From: Rhodocyclales bacterium
Lineage (GTDB): Bacteria > Pseudomonadota > Gammaproteobacteria > Burkholderiales > Rhodocyclaceae
Assembly (NCBI GenBank): GCA_016235165.1
Contig: JACRLX010000021.1
Span: forward strand, 336,694 to 400,693
DNA: 64,000 nucleotides
Direction: 5' to 3'
Part shown: positions 19,094 to 28,133 of the stretch, piece by piece
Numbering within the stretch: the first letter of the stretch is position 1
Layout: the number at the start of each line of letters is the position of its first letter
The notes under the pieces: model-generated
Told to the model about the DNA's origin: nothing
What the model saw: only the letters and a program-made list of their open reading frames with translations
Databases searched by the model: none
Program-made: the position numbers and the translations under genes

Positions 19094-19789
19094 ATGAGTC
19101 CGGCACCGCGCTGGCTCAAGCTCGGGCTGGCGGCGTTTTTCGGCATCCTGCTGCTTTGGCAGGGTTGGTATCTGGGCTGGGTGCTGTGGTGGAAATGGGC
19201 CAACCCCATCAACACCAGCTTCCAGAACCAGCGCCTGGCCGAGGCGCGGCAGAAGAATCCGAAAGCCGAGCTCAAGCGCCAGTGGCTGCCCTACGCGAAG
19301 ATTTCCACCCACCTCAAACGCGCGGTGATTGCCGCCGAGGACGACAAGTTCGTGGACCACGAGGGCTTCGACTGGGAAGGCATCCAGAAAGCGATGGAAA
19401 AGAACCAGAAGCAGGGCAAGGTGGTGGCCGGCGGTTCCACCATCTCGCAGCAACTGGCAAAGAACCTGCTGCTGTCGCCGACCAAGTCCTTCCTGCGCAA
19501 GGGCGAGGAGGCGATCATCACGGTCTGGATCGAACTGCTGTGGGACAAGCAGCGCATCCTCGAGGTGTATCTCAACGTGGTCGAATGGGGCGAGGGTGTG
19601 TTTGGTGCCGAAGCGGCGGCGCGCCGCTACTTCGGCATTTCGGCCACCCAGCTCGGCGCCGAACAGGCCGCGCGCCTGGCGGTGATGCTGCCGGCGCCGC
19701 GCCGTTACGAGCGCAATCCCTATTCCGCCTACATGAACGGGCGCACCGAACTGATCCTCGGTCGCATGGGCAACGCCTACGTGCCATGA
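19094..19789 (+). CDS. mtgA: Monofunctional peptidoglycan transglycosylase
   Basis: This 231-residue GT51 enzyme polymerises lipid II glycan chains in the periplasm from a single N-terminal anchor (LGLAAFFGILLLWQGWYL). GT51 motifs are visible: AVIAAEDDKFVDHEGFDW with the catalytic Glu, GGSTISQQLAKNLLL, KGEEAIITVWIELLWDKQRILEVYLN, and GVFGAEAAARRYF. There is no transpeptidase domain. ATG at 19094 is preferred; an in-frame ATG at 19070 is possible. It is last in the RNase-tonB-aroE-mtgA run. Confidence 0.93.
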   Translation: MSPAPRWLKLGLAAFFGILLLWQGWYLGWVLWWKWANPINTSFQNQRLAEARQKNPKAELKRQWLPYAKISTHLKRAVIAAEDDKFVDHEGFDWEGIQKAMEKNQKQGKVVAGGSTISQQLAKNLLLSPTKSFLRKGEEAIITVWIELLWDKQRILEVYLNVVEWGEGVFGAEAAARRYFGISATQLGAEQAARLAVMLPAPRRYERNPYSAYMNGRTELILGRMGNAYVP

Positions 19790-19806
19790 CAGTCTAGAAT
19801 TCGCCC

Positions 19807-21177
19807 ATGTCGGAAATCCTCACCCCACCCGCCGAAGACGACGCCGAAGCGCGCAGCCGCGCCGAGGAGCAGGAGACCCTGCGCGAGGTCGAGGATCTGG
19901 TTCGTCGCCAGGAATGGGCCGCGCTGCGCGCGCGCCTGGAACCGTTGGCACCGGAATCCGTGGCGCGCATCCTCGATGCCCTGCCGCCGGACGAGAGCGT
20001 CCAGGTCTGGGATCTGCTGGACAAGGAGCAGGGCGAGGATGTGCTCGACGAGATGTCGGAGGCACTCCAGGAATCGCTCGACGAGGAGCCCGACGAGCCG
20101 ACCACCGCCGCCGCCGGCGACCTGCAGGGCACGCAGCAGGCCAGCGAAGCCACCCGTCGCCCGGTGATGATCAATGCCTTCGAACTGAGGAACGGGCGCC
20201 TGCGCCAGGTCCAGGTCGACAGCAAGGAAGACCTCGCCGCCACCGCCCCGATCTGGGTGGACCTGCTGGCACCGTCGAAGGAGGAACGGCAGTGGATCGA
20301 GGACGTCTTCGGCCTCGAACTGCCTGACGCCGACGACCTGACCGACATCGAGGAATCCGCCCGCTTTTACATCGAGGACAGCGGCGACGTGCATATGCAC
20401 TCGGACTTCCTGCTGGACAAGGAAGACGAGTCGCGCAACGTGCCGGTGGCCTTCGTCCTGCACAACAACATCCTGTTCTCGATGCGCGACGAGGAACTGC
20501 CGGTGTTCCGCCTGCAGCGCCTGCGCGCGCGCATCCAGCCGGGCTATGTCACCGACGGCAAGGATGTGCTGCTCGACCTTTACGACGCCGACGTCGAGTA
20601 CTCGGCGGATGCGCTGGAGGACATCTACGCCGAGCTGGAAAAGGTCAGCCGCACCGTGCTGACGCCGCAGGTCACCGACGATGAAGCCGCCGAAATCCTC
20701 TCCGACATCGCCAAGGAGGAGGACCTCAACGGCCGCATCCGCCGCAACGTGCTGGACACGCGACGCGCGCTGTCCTTCCTGATGCGCAGCCGGCTGATGT
20801 CGACCGCCCAGCACGACGACGCGCGCCAGATCCTGCGCGACATCGATTCGCTGGACGGCCACACCTCCTTCCTCTTCGGCAAGATCAACTTCCTGATGGA
20901 CGCCACGGTCGGCTTCATCAACATCAACCAGAACAAGCGCGTGTCCAAGCTGACCACCATCAGCGTGGTGTTCGTGCCGCTCAACATCATCGCCGGCATC
21001 GGCGGCATGAGCGAGTTCTCGATGATGACCCAGGGCATTCCCTGGCCCGTGTCCTACGGCGCTTTCATCGCCGCGATGGGCCTCGTCGGCTGGGGCACCT
21101 ACGTCACGCTGCGCTGGCTGGAAACGCGCCGCGCTCGGCGCCTGCTGGCGGCCAACCGGGCGCGGCGCGAAGCCTGA
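19807..21177 (+). CDS. CorA-type divalent-cation transporter with MgtE-N-like extension
   Basis: This is a 456-residue CorA-superfamily channel for Mg2+ or a related cation. The C-terminus has the two CorA membrane helices. The pore-loop signature, normally GMN, here reads GGMSEFSMM with Ser402 in place of Asn. The first 100 residues (LEPLAPESVARILDALPPDE, then VWDLLDKEQGEDVLDEM) look like the helical N domain of MgtE transporters, the cytosolic Mg sensor, rather than a usual CorA start. The middle is a CorA funnel domain. Its stop codon directly abuts the convergent sugE stop. Ion specificity is uncertain because of the altered motif. Confidence 0.85.
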   Translation: MSEILTPPAEDDAEARSRAEEQETLREVEDLVRRQEWAALRARLEPLAPESVARILDALPPDESVQVWDLLDKEQGEDVLDEMSEALQESLDEEPDEPTTAAAGDLQGTQQASEATRRPVMINAFELRNGRLRQVQVDSKEDLAATAPIWVDLLAPSKEERQWIEDVFGLELPDADDLTDIEESARFYIEDSGDVHMHSDFLLDKEDESRNVPVAFVLHNNILFSMRDEELPVFRLQRLRARIQPGYVTDGKDVLLDLYDADVEYSADALEDIYAELEKVSRTVLTPQVTDDEAAEILSDIAKEEDLNGRIRRNVLDTRRALSFLMRSRLMSTAQHDDARQILRDIDSLDGHTSFLFGKINFLMDATVGFININQNKRVSKLTTISVVFVPLNIIAGIGGMSEFSMMTQGIPWPVSYGAFIAAMGLVGWGTYVTLRWLETRRARRLLAANRARREA

Positions 21178-21516
21178 TTATTTCGTCACGAGTTTGAGGC
21201 CGAGGATGCCGGCCACGATCAGGGCTATGCACACCAGCCGCGCCACCTCGCGCGACTCGTTGAACAGAAGCATGCCGAGGATCGCCGTGCCGACAGCGCC
21301 GACTCCCGTCCATACCGCATAGGCCGTGCCCACCGGCAGGGTCTTCAGCGACCAGGCCAGCAGGATCACCGACGCCGCCATCGCCGCCAGGGTCCAGGCA
21401 CTCGGAATCAGGCGCGTGAAACCCCCGGTGTATTTGAGGCCGATGGCCCAGGCGATTTCGCACAGGCCGGCGACCAGCAGCACGGCCCAAGCGGCGGGTA
21501 CGCCCAGCGTCGGCAT
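21178..21516 (-). CDS. sugE: SMR-family transporter, SugE/Gdx-like guanidinium exporter
   Basis: This is a 112-residue four-helix small multidrug resistance protein. [21 protein letters not shown] carries the essential membrane Glu, and [22 protein letters not shown] matches the SugE/Gdx branch, known in other bacteria to export guanidinium. It lies 23 bp after hemL on the same strand, so it is probably co-transcribed. The gap is filled by the dispersed repeat. No guanidine riboswitch is visible in the gap. Confidence 0.85.
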   Translation of the reverse strand: MPTLGVPAAWAVLLVAGLCEIAWAIGLKYTGGFTRLIPSAWTLAAMAASVILLAWSLKTLPVGTAYAVWTGVGAVGTAILGMLLFNESREVARLVCIALIVAGILGLKLVTK

Positions 21517-21522
21517 CGCCGT

Positions 21523-21542
21523 GTCGCCAGCGCCGACTCTCA
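21523..21542 (+). repeat. Dispersed 20-bp stop-associated repeat, copy 3 (exact)
   Basis: GTCGCCAGCGCCGACTCTCA matches in all 20 positions. On the minus strand its first three bases are the TGA stop codon of hemL, and the following ACGGCGATG runs straight into the sugE start codon. The repeat therefore is the hemL-sugE spacer. Confidence 0.88.
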
Positions 21543-22817
21543 GCCGCGGGCGAAGATCGCCTCGGCCGCGGCCACGGTCGCCGCGATGTCGGCCTCGCTG
21601 TGGGCGGCCGAAACAAAGCCGGCCTCGAAGGCCGAGGGTGCCAGATACACGCCGGCATCGAGCATGGCGTGGAAGAAGCGGTTGAAGGCTTCCTTGTCCG
21701 AGGCCATCACTTCGGCATACGAGGTCGGAGGCGTCGCCGCGAAGTACACGCCGAACATGCCGCCCACGGACTGCGCGCTGAACTTGACGCCGTGCTTCGT
21801 CGCCGCGCCGGCGAGCCCGTCGACCAGCGATTTGGTGCGGGCCGCGAGGGCTTCATAAAACCCGGGCGCGGCGATCTTCTTCAGCGTCACCAGGCCCGCC
21901 GCCACCGACAGCGGATTGCCCGACAGCGTCCCGGCCTGATACACCGGGCCCAGGGGCGCGATCTTTTCCATGATCTCGCGGCGACCGCCGAAGGCACCCA
22001 GCGGCATGCCGCCGCCGACCACCTTGCCGAAAGTCGACAGGTCAGGCGTGATGCCGTACAGGCCCTGGGCCGAGCCGGGGCCGACACGAAAACCGGTCAT
22101 CACCTCGTCGAAGATCAGCAGGGCGCCGTGCCGGGTGCACAGCTCGCGCATGGCGGCGAGAAATTCCGGCTTGGGTGCGATCAAATTCATGTTGCCGGCC
22201 ACCGGCTCGACGATCACGCAGGCGATGGTCTGGCCGTGTTTGGCAAAGGCGTCCGCCAGGCCCTGGGCGTCGTTGTAGTCGAGCACCAGGGTGTGCTGCG
22301 CCAGGTCGGCGGGCACGCCGGCCGAGGACGGATTGCCGAAGGTCAGTAATCCGGAGCCGGCCTTGACCAGCAGGCTGTCGCCGTGGCCGTGATAGCAGCC
22401 TTCGAACTTGACGATCACATCGCGGCCGGTGAAGCCGCGGGCGAGGCGGATCGCGCTCATGGTGGCTTCGGTACCGGAGGACACCAGGCGCACCATGTCC
22501 ATGCTCGGCACGCGCTGCACCAGCAATTCGGCGAGTTCGATCTCGGCCTCGGTCGGCGCGCCGAAGGAAAGACCCTTTGCCGCCGCCTGCTGCACGGCCG
22601 CGACGGTGTCCGGATCGGCGTGGCCGAGGATCAGCGGCCCCCAGGAGCCGACATAGTCGAGGTAGGCCTTGCCATCGGCATCCCAGATGCGGGAACCCTC
22701 GCCGCGGGTAAAGAAACGCGGCGCGCCGCCCACCGAACGGAAGGCGCGGACGGGTGAATTGACGCCACCGGGAATGGTCCCTTGGGCGCGGGAGAAGAGG
22801 GCTTCGTTGCGTGACAT
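21540..22817 (-). CDS. hemL: Glutamate-1-semialdehyde 2,1-aminomutase
   Basis: This 425-residue PLP enzyme makes 5-aminolevulinate from glutamate-1-semialdehyde in tetrapyrrole synthesis. It begins [29 protein letters not shown] features are [35 protein letters not shown] with the cofactor Asp, and [15 protein letters not shown] with the Schiff-base Lys. It lies 60 bp after thiE, an order common in betaproteobacteria. The stop codon is provided by a dispersed repeat. Confidence 0.96.
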   Translation of the reverse strand: MSRNEALFSRAQGTIPGGVNSPVRAFRSVGGAPRFFTRGEGSRIWDADGKAYLDYVGSWGPLILGHADPDTVAAVQQAAAKGLSFGAPTEAEIELAELLVQRVPSMDMVRLVSSGTEATMSAIRLARGFTGRDVIVKFEGCYHGHGDSLLVKAGSGLLTFGNPSSAGVPADLAQHTLVLDYNDAQGLADAFAKHGQTIACVIVEPVAGNMNLIAPKPEFLAAMRELCTRHGALLIFDEVMTGFRVGPGSAQGLYGITPDLSTFGKVVGGGMPLGAFGGRREIMEKIAPLGPVYQAGTLSGNPLSVAAGLVTLKKIAAPGFYEALAARTKSLVDGLAGAATKHGVKFSAQSVGGMFGVYFAATPPTSYAEVMASDKEAFNRFFHAMLDAGVYLAPSAFEAGFVSAAHSEADIAATVAAAEAIFARG

Positions 22818-22877
22818 TTTCAGGGACCAGGGATCAGAAAGCAGTATGCGACAGGCTGTTTGCCCGACGCGGGCGGC

Positions 22878-23507
22878 TCAGGGCATTGCGGCGAAAAGAT
22901 TCTGGTAGGCCTCGGCGCGCGCCTTGATGTCCATGGCATCGAACAGGTCGCTGACCACGGCCAGCGCGTCGGCGCCGGCCTCTATCAGCTGCGGCGCGTT
23001 TTCCAGCGTGACGCCGCCGATGGCGACCACCGGCAAGCCGAAACGGCGCGCCTGGCCGAGGATTTCCAGCGGCGCGCGAACGGTGTCGGGCTTGCTGCGC
23101 GATGGGAACATGCTGCCGAAGGCGATGTAGTCGGCGCCGGCCCTGGCGGCCTCCTCGCCGAGCGCCAAGTCGTTGTAGCAGGAAACGCCGAGCAGGCGCT
23201 TCGGGCCCAGCGCCTCGCGCGCCGCCAACAGCGATCCGCCCGGCGCGTCGCCACGACCGAGATGGGCGCCGTCGGCGCCGATCTCCACGGCCAGCCAGAC
23301 GTCATCGTTGATGATCAGGCGGGCGCCGGCACCATGGCAAATGCGCAGCATTTCAGCCGCCTGGGCACGGCGCAAGGCACGCGGCGCAGCCTTGTTGCGG
23401 TACTGGACGTAGGGCGTGCCGCCGTCGAGCGCGGCCTTCACCAGCGCCGACAGGCGCGGCAACAGCATGTCGTCGACCGTGACCGCGCACAGGCCGCTGA
23501 CCTTCAC
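22878..23507 (-). CDS. thiE: Thiamine-phosphate synthase
   Basis: This 209-residue TIM-barrel enzyme joins HMP pyrophosphate and thiazole phosphate to thiamine monophosphate. Motifs are YVQYRNKAAP, ARLIINDDVWLAVEIGADGAHLGRGD, DYIAFGSMFPSRSKPD and VVAIGGVTLENA. The start is GTG at 23507, 33 bp after thiD, in a thiD-thiE-hemL-sugE run. Together with thiC at 10 kb it covers the pyrimidine branch and coupling step; thiazole genes are not in the window. Confidence 0.95.
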   Translation of the reverse strand: MKVSGLCAVTVDDMLLPRLSALVKAALDGGTPYVQYRNKAAPRALRRAQAAEMLRICHGAGARLIINDDVWLAVEIGADGAHLGRGDAPGGSLLAAREALGPKRLLGVSCYNDLALGEEAARAGADYIAFGSMFPSRSKPDTVRAPLEILGQARRFGLPVVAIGGVTLENAPQLIEAGADALAVVSDLFDAMDIKARAEAYQNLFAAMP

Positions 23508-23540
23508 GCCCGTCCCCCAGTCGCCAGCTTCGCGCGCCGT

Positions 23541-24392
23541 TCAGCCGTCCGCGGCATCGTCCTCGTCCTCCCTTGACCAGAATAGCCGATCCGGAATGAA
23601 TTGTCCCATGCCCGGCCGGTATCCGGCGGACAAGGTACGCCAAGTGTACTCCTGGGCACCTTGCACCGCGTCGCCGATTTCCGCGCCGCAGGCGAGATAG
23701 GCCGCCACCGCCGAGGCCAGGGTGCAGCCGGAGCCGTGATAGCTGCCGGGCAGGCGTTCCCAGCGATCGCTGCGGATCACGCCATGGCTGCCGTAGAGGG
23801 TGTTAACCACCTGCGCCGTTCCTTCGTGGGTGCCGGTCACCAGCACCTGCTCGCATCCGGCATCGAGCAAACCACGCGCGCAATCCGCCAATCCCGCTTC
23901 GCGCCGGTGGCCTTCGCCGACCCCGAGTTGCTGCGCCAGGCGCCGCGCTTCCAGGCTGTTGGGGGTGATCAGCGTAGTCTGCGGCAGCAGCAGGCCGATC
24001 ATGGCCTCGATCATTTCTTCGTCGGCAAACTGGTCGCCACGCCCGGAAGCCAGCACCGGATCCAGCACCAGCGGTATCGCTGGGTAATCCGCCACCACCT
24101 CGGCGATCGCCGCGATCACCTCGACGCTGCCCAGCAACCCGATCTTGAACGCCGCCACCGGCATGTCTTCCAACAGTGCCCGCGCCTGGTCCGCCACCCA
24201 ACCCGAATCGATGGGCAGCACACCCTCGACTCCGGTGGTGTCCTGCACCGTGATGGCGGTCAACACCGACAGCGGATGGCAGCCCAGGCTGGCCACGGTC
24301 AGGATATCGGCCTGGATGCCGGCGCCGCCGGTCGGGTCGGAAGCGGCAAAACTGAGCACGGCAGGCGGTGCGGTGGCGGGGGCGGCAATCAT
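23541..24392 (-). CDS. thiD: Hydroxymethylpyrimidine/phosphomethylpyrimidine kinase
   Basis: This 283-residue ribokinase-fold enzyme phosphorylates HMP and HMP-P. Signatures are SFAASDPTGGAGIQADI at the N-terminus, VLDPVLASGRGDQF and TLITPNSLEARRLAQQLG, and the catalytic GSGCTLASAVAAYLA near residue 225. It is the first gene of the minus-strand run. No TPP riboswitch sequence is seen in the 300 bp upstream. Confidence 0.95.
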   Translation of the reverse strand: MIAAPATAPPAVLSFAASDPTGGAGIQADILTVASLGCHPLSVLTAITVQDTTGVEGVLPIDSGWVADQARALLEDMPVAAFKIGLLGSVEVIAAIAEVVADYPAIPLVLDPVLASGRGDQFADEEMIEAMIGLLLPQTTLITPNSLEARRLAQQLGVGEGHRREAGLADCARGLLDAGCEQVLVTGTHEGTAQVVNTLYGSHGVIRSDRWERLPGSYHGSGCTLASAVAAYLACGAEIGDAVQGAQEYTWRTLSAGYRPGMGQFIPDRLFWSREDEDDAADG

Positions 24393-24707
24393 CGGGCGCG
24401 GAAGCGTTCCGGCAGGAAAGGAAAGGGAACGGCCGAATTTTAGCCGATGGCCTTTGCCCGCCCGGAAGTCGCCCGGCCTTCACAAAATTCCCACAGGCGG
24501 CCCTATTGCCTGCGGAATATGCGCCAAGGGTGCTTTGCAAGCGCAAGAATCTAAGTATGATTACAACTTGCAGTGCTTAGCTGAAGAACATTGACAACAT
24601 GCGGGCGGGGGATGAATGGCAAACGCCATGGCGGCAACTTGTGACGGCACCAGCTTGCGCCGGCTTGTACTCCCGGGATTCGAACCGTTGATTCGGCTTG
24701 GAGTAAT
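24393..24707. other. Divergent intergenic region between thiD and pilG
   Basis: This 315-bp stretch contains no supported gene. It must hold the outward promoters for thiD and for the pil-chp cluster. The only recognisable element is a candidate plus-strand promoter near 24535-24561. A TTGACA hexamer at 24591-24596 has no good -10 partner. Confidence 0.6.
24535..24561 (+). promoter_or_regulatory. Candidate sigma-70 promoter for pilG cluster
   Basis: TTGCAA at 24535-24540 and TATGAT at 24556-24561 are 15 bp apart, about 150 bp before the pilG start. The -10 is good (5/6); the spacing is short. Position makes it the best candidate, but the evidence is weak. Confidence 0.3.
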
Positions 24708-25100
24708 GTGAGCGGGACACCTAAGCTCTCCGGCATCAAGGTAATGGTGATCGACGATTCGAACACCATCCGCAAGACCGCCGAGATATTTCTGCTGCAG
24801 GCCGGTGCCCAGGTGGTTCTGGCGGAAGACGGATTCGACGCGCTGGCGAAGATCAACGATCACCAGCCGCACGTGGTCTTCTGCGACATCCTGATGCCGC
24901 GTCTGGACGGCTACCAAACCTGCGCACTGATCAAAAAGAATCCGAAATTCTCCGCCACGCCGGTAATCATGCTCTCGTCGAAGGACGGCCTGTTCGACCG
25001 CGCGCGCGGCCGCATGGTCGGGTCCGACGAGTACCTGACCAAGCCCTTCACCAAGGACAGCCTGCTCAAGACCGTTGCCGACCACGCTGGTGGCGGCTGA
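24708..25100 (+). CDS. pilG: Response regulator PilG (type IV pilus control)
   Basis: This is a 130-residue single-domain receiver. VMVIDDSNTIRKTAEIFL carries the acidic pair, VVFCDILMPRLDGYQ the phosphoryl Asp, VIMLSS the Thr/Ser switch, and YLTKPF the conserved Lys. PilG homologues act with the Pil-Chp kinase to control pilus extension. The GTG start has a GGAG ribosome site (TTGGAGTAATGTG); no ATG fits. pilH follows after 27 bp. Confidence 0.9.
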   Translation: MSGTPKLSGIKVMVIDDSNTIRKTAEIFLLQAGAQVVLAEDGFDALAKINDHQPHVVFCDILMPRLDGYQTCALIKKNPKFSATPVIMLSSKDGLFDRARGRMVGSDEYLTKPFTKDSLLKTVADHAGGG

Positions 25101-25127
25101 CCATTTTCCAGTTGCGAGGAATACATC

Positions 25128-25493
25128 ATGCCCATCAAGACCATACTGATCGTCGACGACTCTCCCACCGAGCGCCACATCCTCTCCGAGATGCTGACCG
25201 GCGCGGGCTATCAGGTAAGCACTGCCGAAAGCGGCGACGAGGGCATTGCCCGCGCCAAGCAGATCAAGCCGGATCTGGTGCTGATGGACGTCGTGATGCC
25301 CGGCACCAACGGTTTCCAGGCTACCCGCGCGCTGTCGAAGGACGAGGAAACCAAGAATATTCCGGTCATCATGTGCACCACCAAGAACCAGGAAACCGAC
25401 AAGCTCTGGGGTATGCGCCAGGGCGCCCAGGACTATGTCACCAAGCCGGTCGATGGGCCGGCGCTACTGGCCAAGATCGCTGCGCTCGGATAA
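25128..25493 (+). CDS. pilH: Response regulator PilH (type IV pilus control)
   Basis: This is a 121-residue single-domain receiver. TILIVDDSPTERHILSEML, VLMDVVMPGTNGFQ (phosphoryl Asp), VIMCTTK and YVTKPVDG are all canonical. PilH is the second receiver of the Pil-Chp system and acts on pilus retraction or as a phosphate sink. Its stop overlaps the start of pilI (TAATG). Confidence 0.92.
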   Translation: MPIKTILIVDDSPTERHILSEMLTGAGYQVSTAESGDEGIARAKQIKPDLVLMDVVMPGTNGFQATRALSKDEETKNIPVIMCTTKNQETDKLWGMRQGAQDYVTKPVDGPALLAKIAALG

Positions 25494-26035
25494 TGGCAAA
25501 ACGCATCAGCCTGCGCGAGTTCCAGCAGAACCTCTCCGATCGCCTGGTGTCGGCCCGGCGCGGCGAGGGCGGCAATGCCCTGCTCGGCATCGAGTCGGGT
25601 GCCGACGAGCTGACGGGTGGAAGCCGCTGGCTGATCGATCTGGCCGACTCCGGCGAGGTCACGCCGCTGCCGGAACTCACCCCGGCGCCGCTGACCAAGC
25701 CCTGGTTCACCGGCATCGCCAACATTCGCGGCGTGCTCTACAGCGTGGTCGATTTCGCCGCCTGGCGCGGTGGCGCGCCTACGCCGATCAACGCCCAGTC
25801 GCGCCTGCTGCTGATCGGCGCCCGCCAGGGCATCAACAGCGCGCTGCTGGTGCGCCGCGCCCTCGGTTTGCGGCCGCAGCTGGAAATGCGCGCCACCGGT
25901 GAAGTGCGCACCGGCATCGGTGAAACCGCGCCCTGGCTGGGGGGGCGTTTCAAGGATGCGCAGGATGTGGTCTGGACCCAGTTGCGCATTCCTGCCCTGC
26001 TGGCCGATCCACGCTACCTAGATATTGCGCTTTGA
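25493..26035 (+). CDS. pilI: CheW-like coupling protein PilI
   Basis: This is a 180-residue CheW-domain scaffold linking the PilJ receptor to the ChpA kinase. It starts MAKRISLREFQQNLSDRL, with the CheW core at WFTGIANIRGVLYSVVDFAAW and SRLLLIGAR. The start overlaps the pilH stop, indicating coupling. It sits between pilH and pilJ, the order known from pil-chp clusters. Confidence 0.9.
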   Translation: MAKRISLREFQQNLSDRLVSARRGEGGNALLGIESGADELTGGSRWLIDLADSGEVTPLPELTPAPLTKPWFTGIANIRGVLYSVVDFAAWRGGAPTPINAQSRLLLIGARQGINSALLVRRALGLRPQLEMRATGEVRTGIGETAPWLGGRFKDAQDVVWTQLRIPALLADPRYLDIAL

Positions 26036-26056
26036 GCGCACCGGAGAGGAAAGACC

Positions 26057-28093
26057 ATGGCCTTCAATCTGCCCTTCAAACTGCCAAGCTTTGATCGAAG
26101 AAAGCCCAGGGATCCCCGCGCCGGCGGCGGCGCGGCGCCGATGATCGAAAGGCGTGGCCAAGGCAAGATGCCCCTGATCGGGCATCTGGCCATCGATACA
26201 CAGTTCCGCATCCTGGGCAGTGTCTTCCTCATCAGCCTGCTGATCTCGATCGCCGCCATCTTCATGCAGGTACAGGCCACGGCACGCGGCACTACCTTCC
26301 TTTCGGTGGCCAGCCATATTGCGCCGCTGACGCACCAGATTCCGAAGGCGGCGCTGGCGGCCATGGAAGGCCAGAAGGACGGTTTTTCCGAACTGCGCGA
26401 AGCGCGCGATTCCTTTGGCAAGTTGCTGGAGAGCCTGCTGGAAGGCGGCGAGATCAAGGGCGTCAAGGTTGCCGCCACCAGCCCCGAGGCGCGCCCGGCG
26501 CTCGACGCGCTGCGCGAGGCCTGGGTCAAGCAGAACGATGCCATCAATCTGGTACTCGCCAGCGAAAACCGCCTCACTGCGATCAACCGGCTGGCGGTCG
26601 AAGCCGCGATTCGCGGCCATGCCATGACCGAAGCGGCGGAGGCGGCCGGCGGGCGCCTGCCCATGCTGACCGAGCGCATCCTGCGCGGCGCCCATCAACT
26701 GGCCTGGGCTCCCGGCTTCGACGAAGCCGTGGCGACGCAATTGGCCAAGGACCTCCCCACCGCACAGGAACTCGCGGCCGCCGAATCGCCGCTGGGCCTC
26801 GGCTTCAAGGCGATGATGGCGGCGGTGCCGGCCCTCAGCGGCGAGCTCAAGCCTCTGGTCCAGGCGCGCAAGACCGGATCGGGTCTGCAGAACGGATTTC
26901 GCACCATGGCCGGTCACGCCGATGCCCTGGTCAATGCCTACGAAAAGGAAATCGCCGAACAGGATTTTTCGTCCTTCTCGGCAGCGATCTTCGGTTCCTT
27001 CGCGTTGCTGATGCTGGTACTGATGGTCAAGGCCTTCAACGACGAAGGCGTGCGCCGTTCCGGCGAAGCCGAACAGCAGCGGCGCATTGCCGAGGCGGAG
27101 AAAGATGCCACCCAGGGCGCCATTCTGCGGCTGATGAACGAAATGGGCGACCTGGCAGACGGCGACCTCACGGTGCGCGCCACGGTATCCGAGGACATCA
27201 CGGGCGCCATTGCCGACTCGGTGAACTACACGATTGAGGAACTCGCCGTACTGGTGCGCGGCATCAACGACGCCGCCGAGCGCGTGACCAGCGCCTCGAA
27301 CGCTGCGCAATCCACGTCCAACGAACTGCTGGCCGCGACCAAGGTGCAGTCCGAAGAGATCATGAGCGCCAACGCCACGGTTCTGGACATGGCCAAGTCG
27401 ATGGAAGCGGTGTCATCCTCGGCTCTCGAATCCGCCCGCGTCGCGAATGCCTCACTGGAAGCCGCGCGCAAGGGCTCCTCGGCCGTGTCGAACTCGATTT
27501 CGGGCATGAACGACATCCGCACCCAGATCCAGGAGACATCGAAACGGATCAAGCGCCTTGGCGAATCCTCGCAGGAGATCGGCGAAATCGTGGAACTGAT
27601 CTCGGACATTACCGAGCAGACCAACGTGCTGGCCTTGAACGCGGCGATCCAGGCGGCATCCGCCGGCGAAGCCGGCCGCGGCTTCTCGGTAGTTGCCGAG
27701 GAAGTGCAGCGACTGGCCGAACGCTCCGCCGAGGCGACAAAACAGATCGCAGCCATCGTCAAGACAATTCAGACCGACACCCACGACGCCGTGGCGGCCA
27801 TGGAATATTCGACGCAGGGCGTGGTGGAAGGAGCCAAGCTGTCCGATGCCGCCGGCCAGGCGCTGTCGGAGATCTCCAGCGTGTCGCAGGATCTGGCGCG
27901 CCTGATTCAGAAGATCTCCTCCGATACGCAAACGCAGGCCGACATCGCGACCAAGGTGGCCTCGTCCATGCAGCACATTTTGCAGATCACCGGCCAGACC
28001 ACCACCAGCACGCAGCAGACCGCCGTGTCGATTGGCGAATTGACGGAACTTGCCGCGGAGCTGAAGGGTTCGGTCTCCGGCTTCAAGGTTTGA
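26057..28093 (+). CDS. pilJ: Methyl-accepting chemotaxis protein PilJ
   Basis: This is a 678-residue receptor of the Pil-Chp system. A first membrane helix near residues 55-75 ([20 protein letters not shown]) and a second near 310-330 ([14 protein letters not shown]) enclose a periplasmic PilJ-type sensory region. HAMP-like and MCP signalling coiled coils follow, with the hairpin tip [21 protein letters not shown] at about residue 520-540. A strong ribosome site (GGAGAGGAAAG) precedes the ATG. Confidence 0.92.
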   Translation: MAFNLPFKLPSFDRRKPRDPRAGGGAAPMIERRGQGKMPLIGHLAIDTQFRILGSVFLISLLISIAAIFMQVQATARGTTFLSVASHIAPLTHQIPKAALAAMEGQKDGFSELREARDSFGKLLESLLEGGEIKGVKVAATSPEARPALDALREAWVKQNDAINLVLASENRLTAINRLAVEAAIRGHAMTEAAEAAGGRLPMLTERILRGAHQLAWAPGFDEAVATQLAKDLPTAQELAAAESPLGLGFKAMMAAVPALSGELKPLVQARKTGSGLQNGFRTMAGHADALVNAYEKEIAEQDFSSFSAAIFGSFALLMLVLMVKAFNDEGVRRSGEAEQQRRIAEAEKDATQGAILRLMNEMGDLADGDLTVRATVSEDITGAIADSVNYTIEELAVLVRGINDAAERVTSASNAAQSTSNELLAATKVQSEEIMSANATVLDMAKSMEAVSSSALESARVANASLEAARKGSSAVSNSISGMNDIRTQIQETSKRIKRLGESSQEIGEIVELISDITEQTNVLALNAAIQAASAGEAGRGFSVVAEEVQRLAERSAEATKQIAAIVKTIQTDTHDAVAAMEYSTQGVVEGAKLSDAAGQALSEISSVSQDLARLIQKISSDTQTQADIATKVASSMQHILQITGQTTTSTQQTAVSIGELTELAAELKGSVSGFKV

Positions 28094-28133
28094 TACACCG
28101 CAGCCCGGGTCCAACCAACAACAACCAGCCCTC

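Noticed and set aside
21517..21539. Guanidine riboswitch before sugE
   Set aside because: The gap is only 23 bp and is fully explained by the dispersed repeat. There is no room for an aptamer.
24591..24619. TTGACA at 24591 as the pilG -35 box
   Set aside because: No acceptable -10 hexamer lies 16-18 bp downstream.
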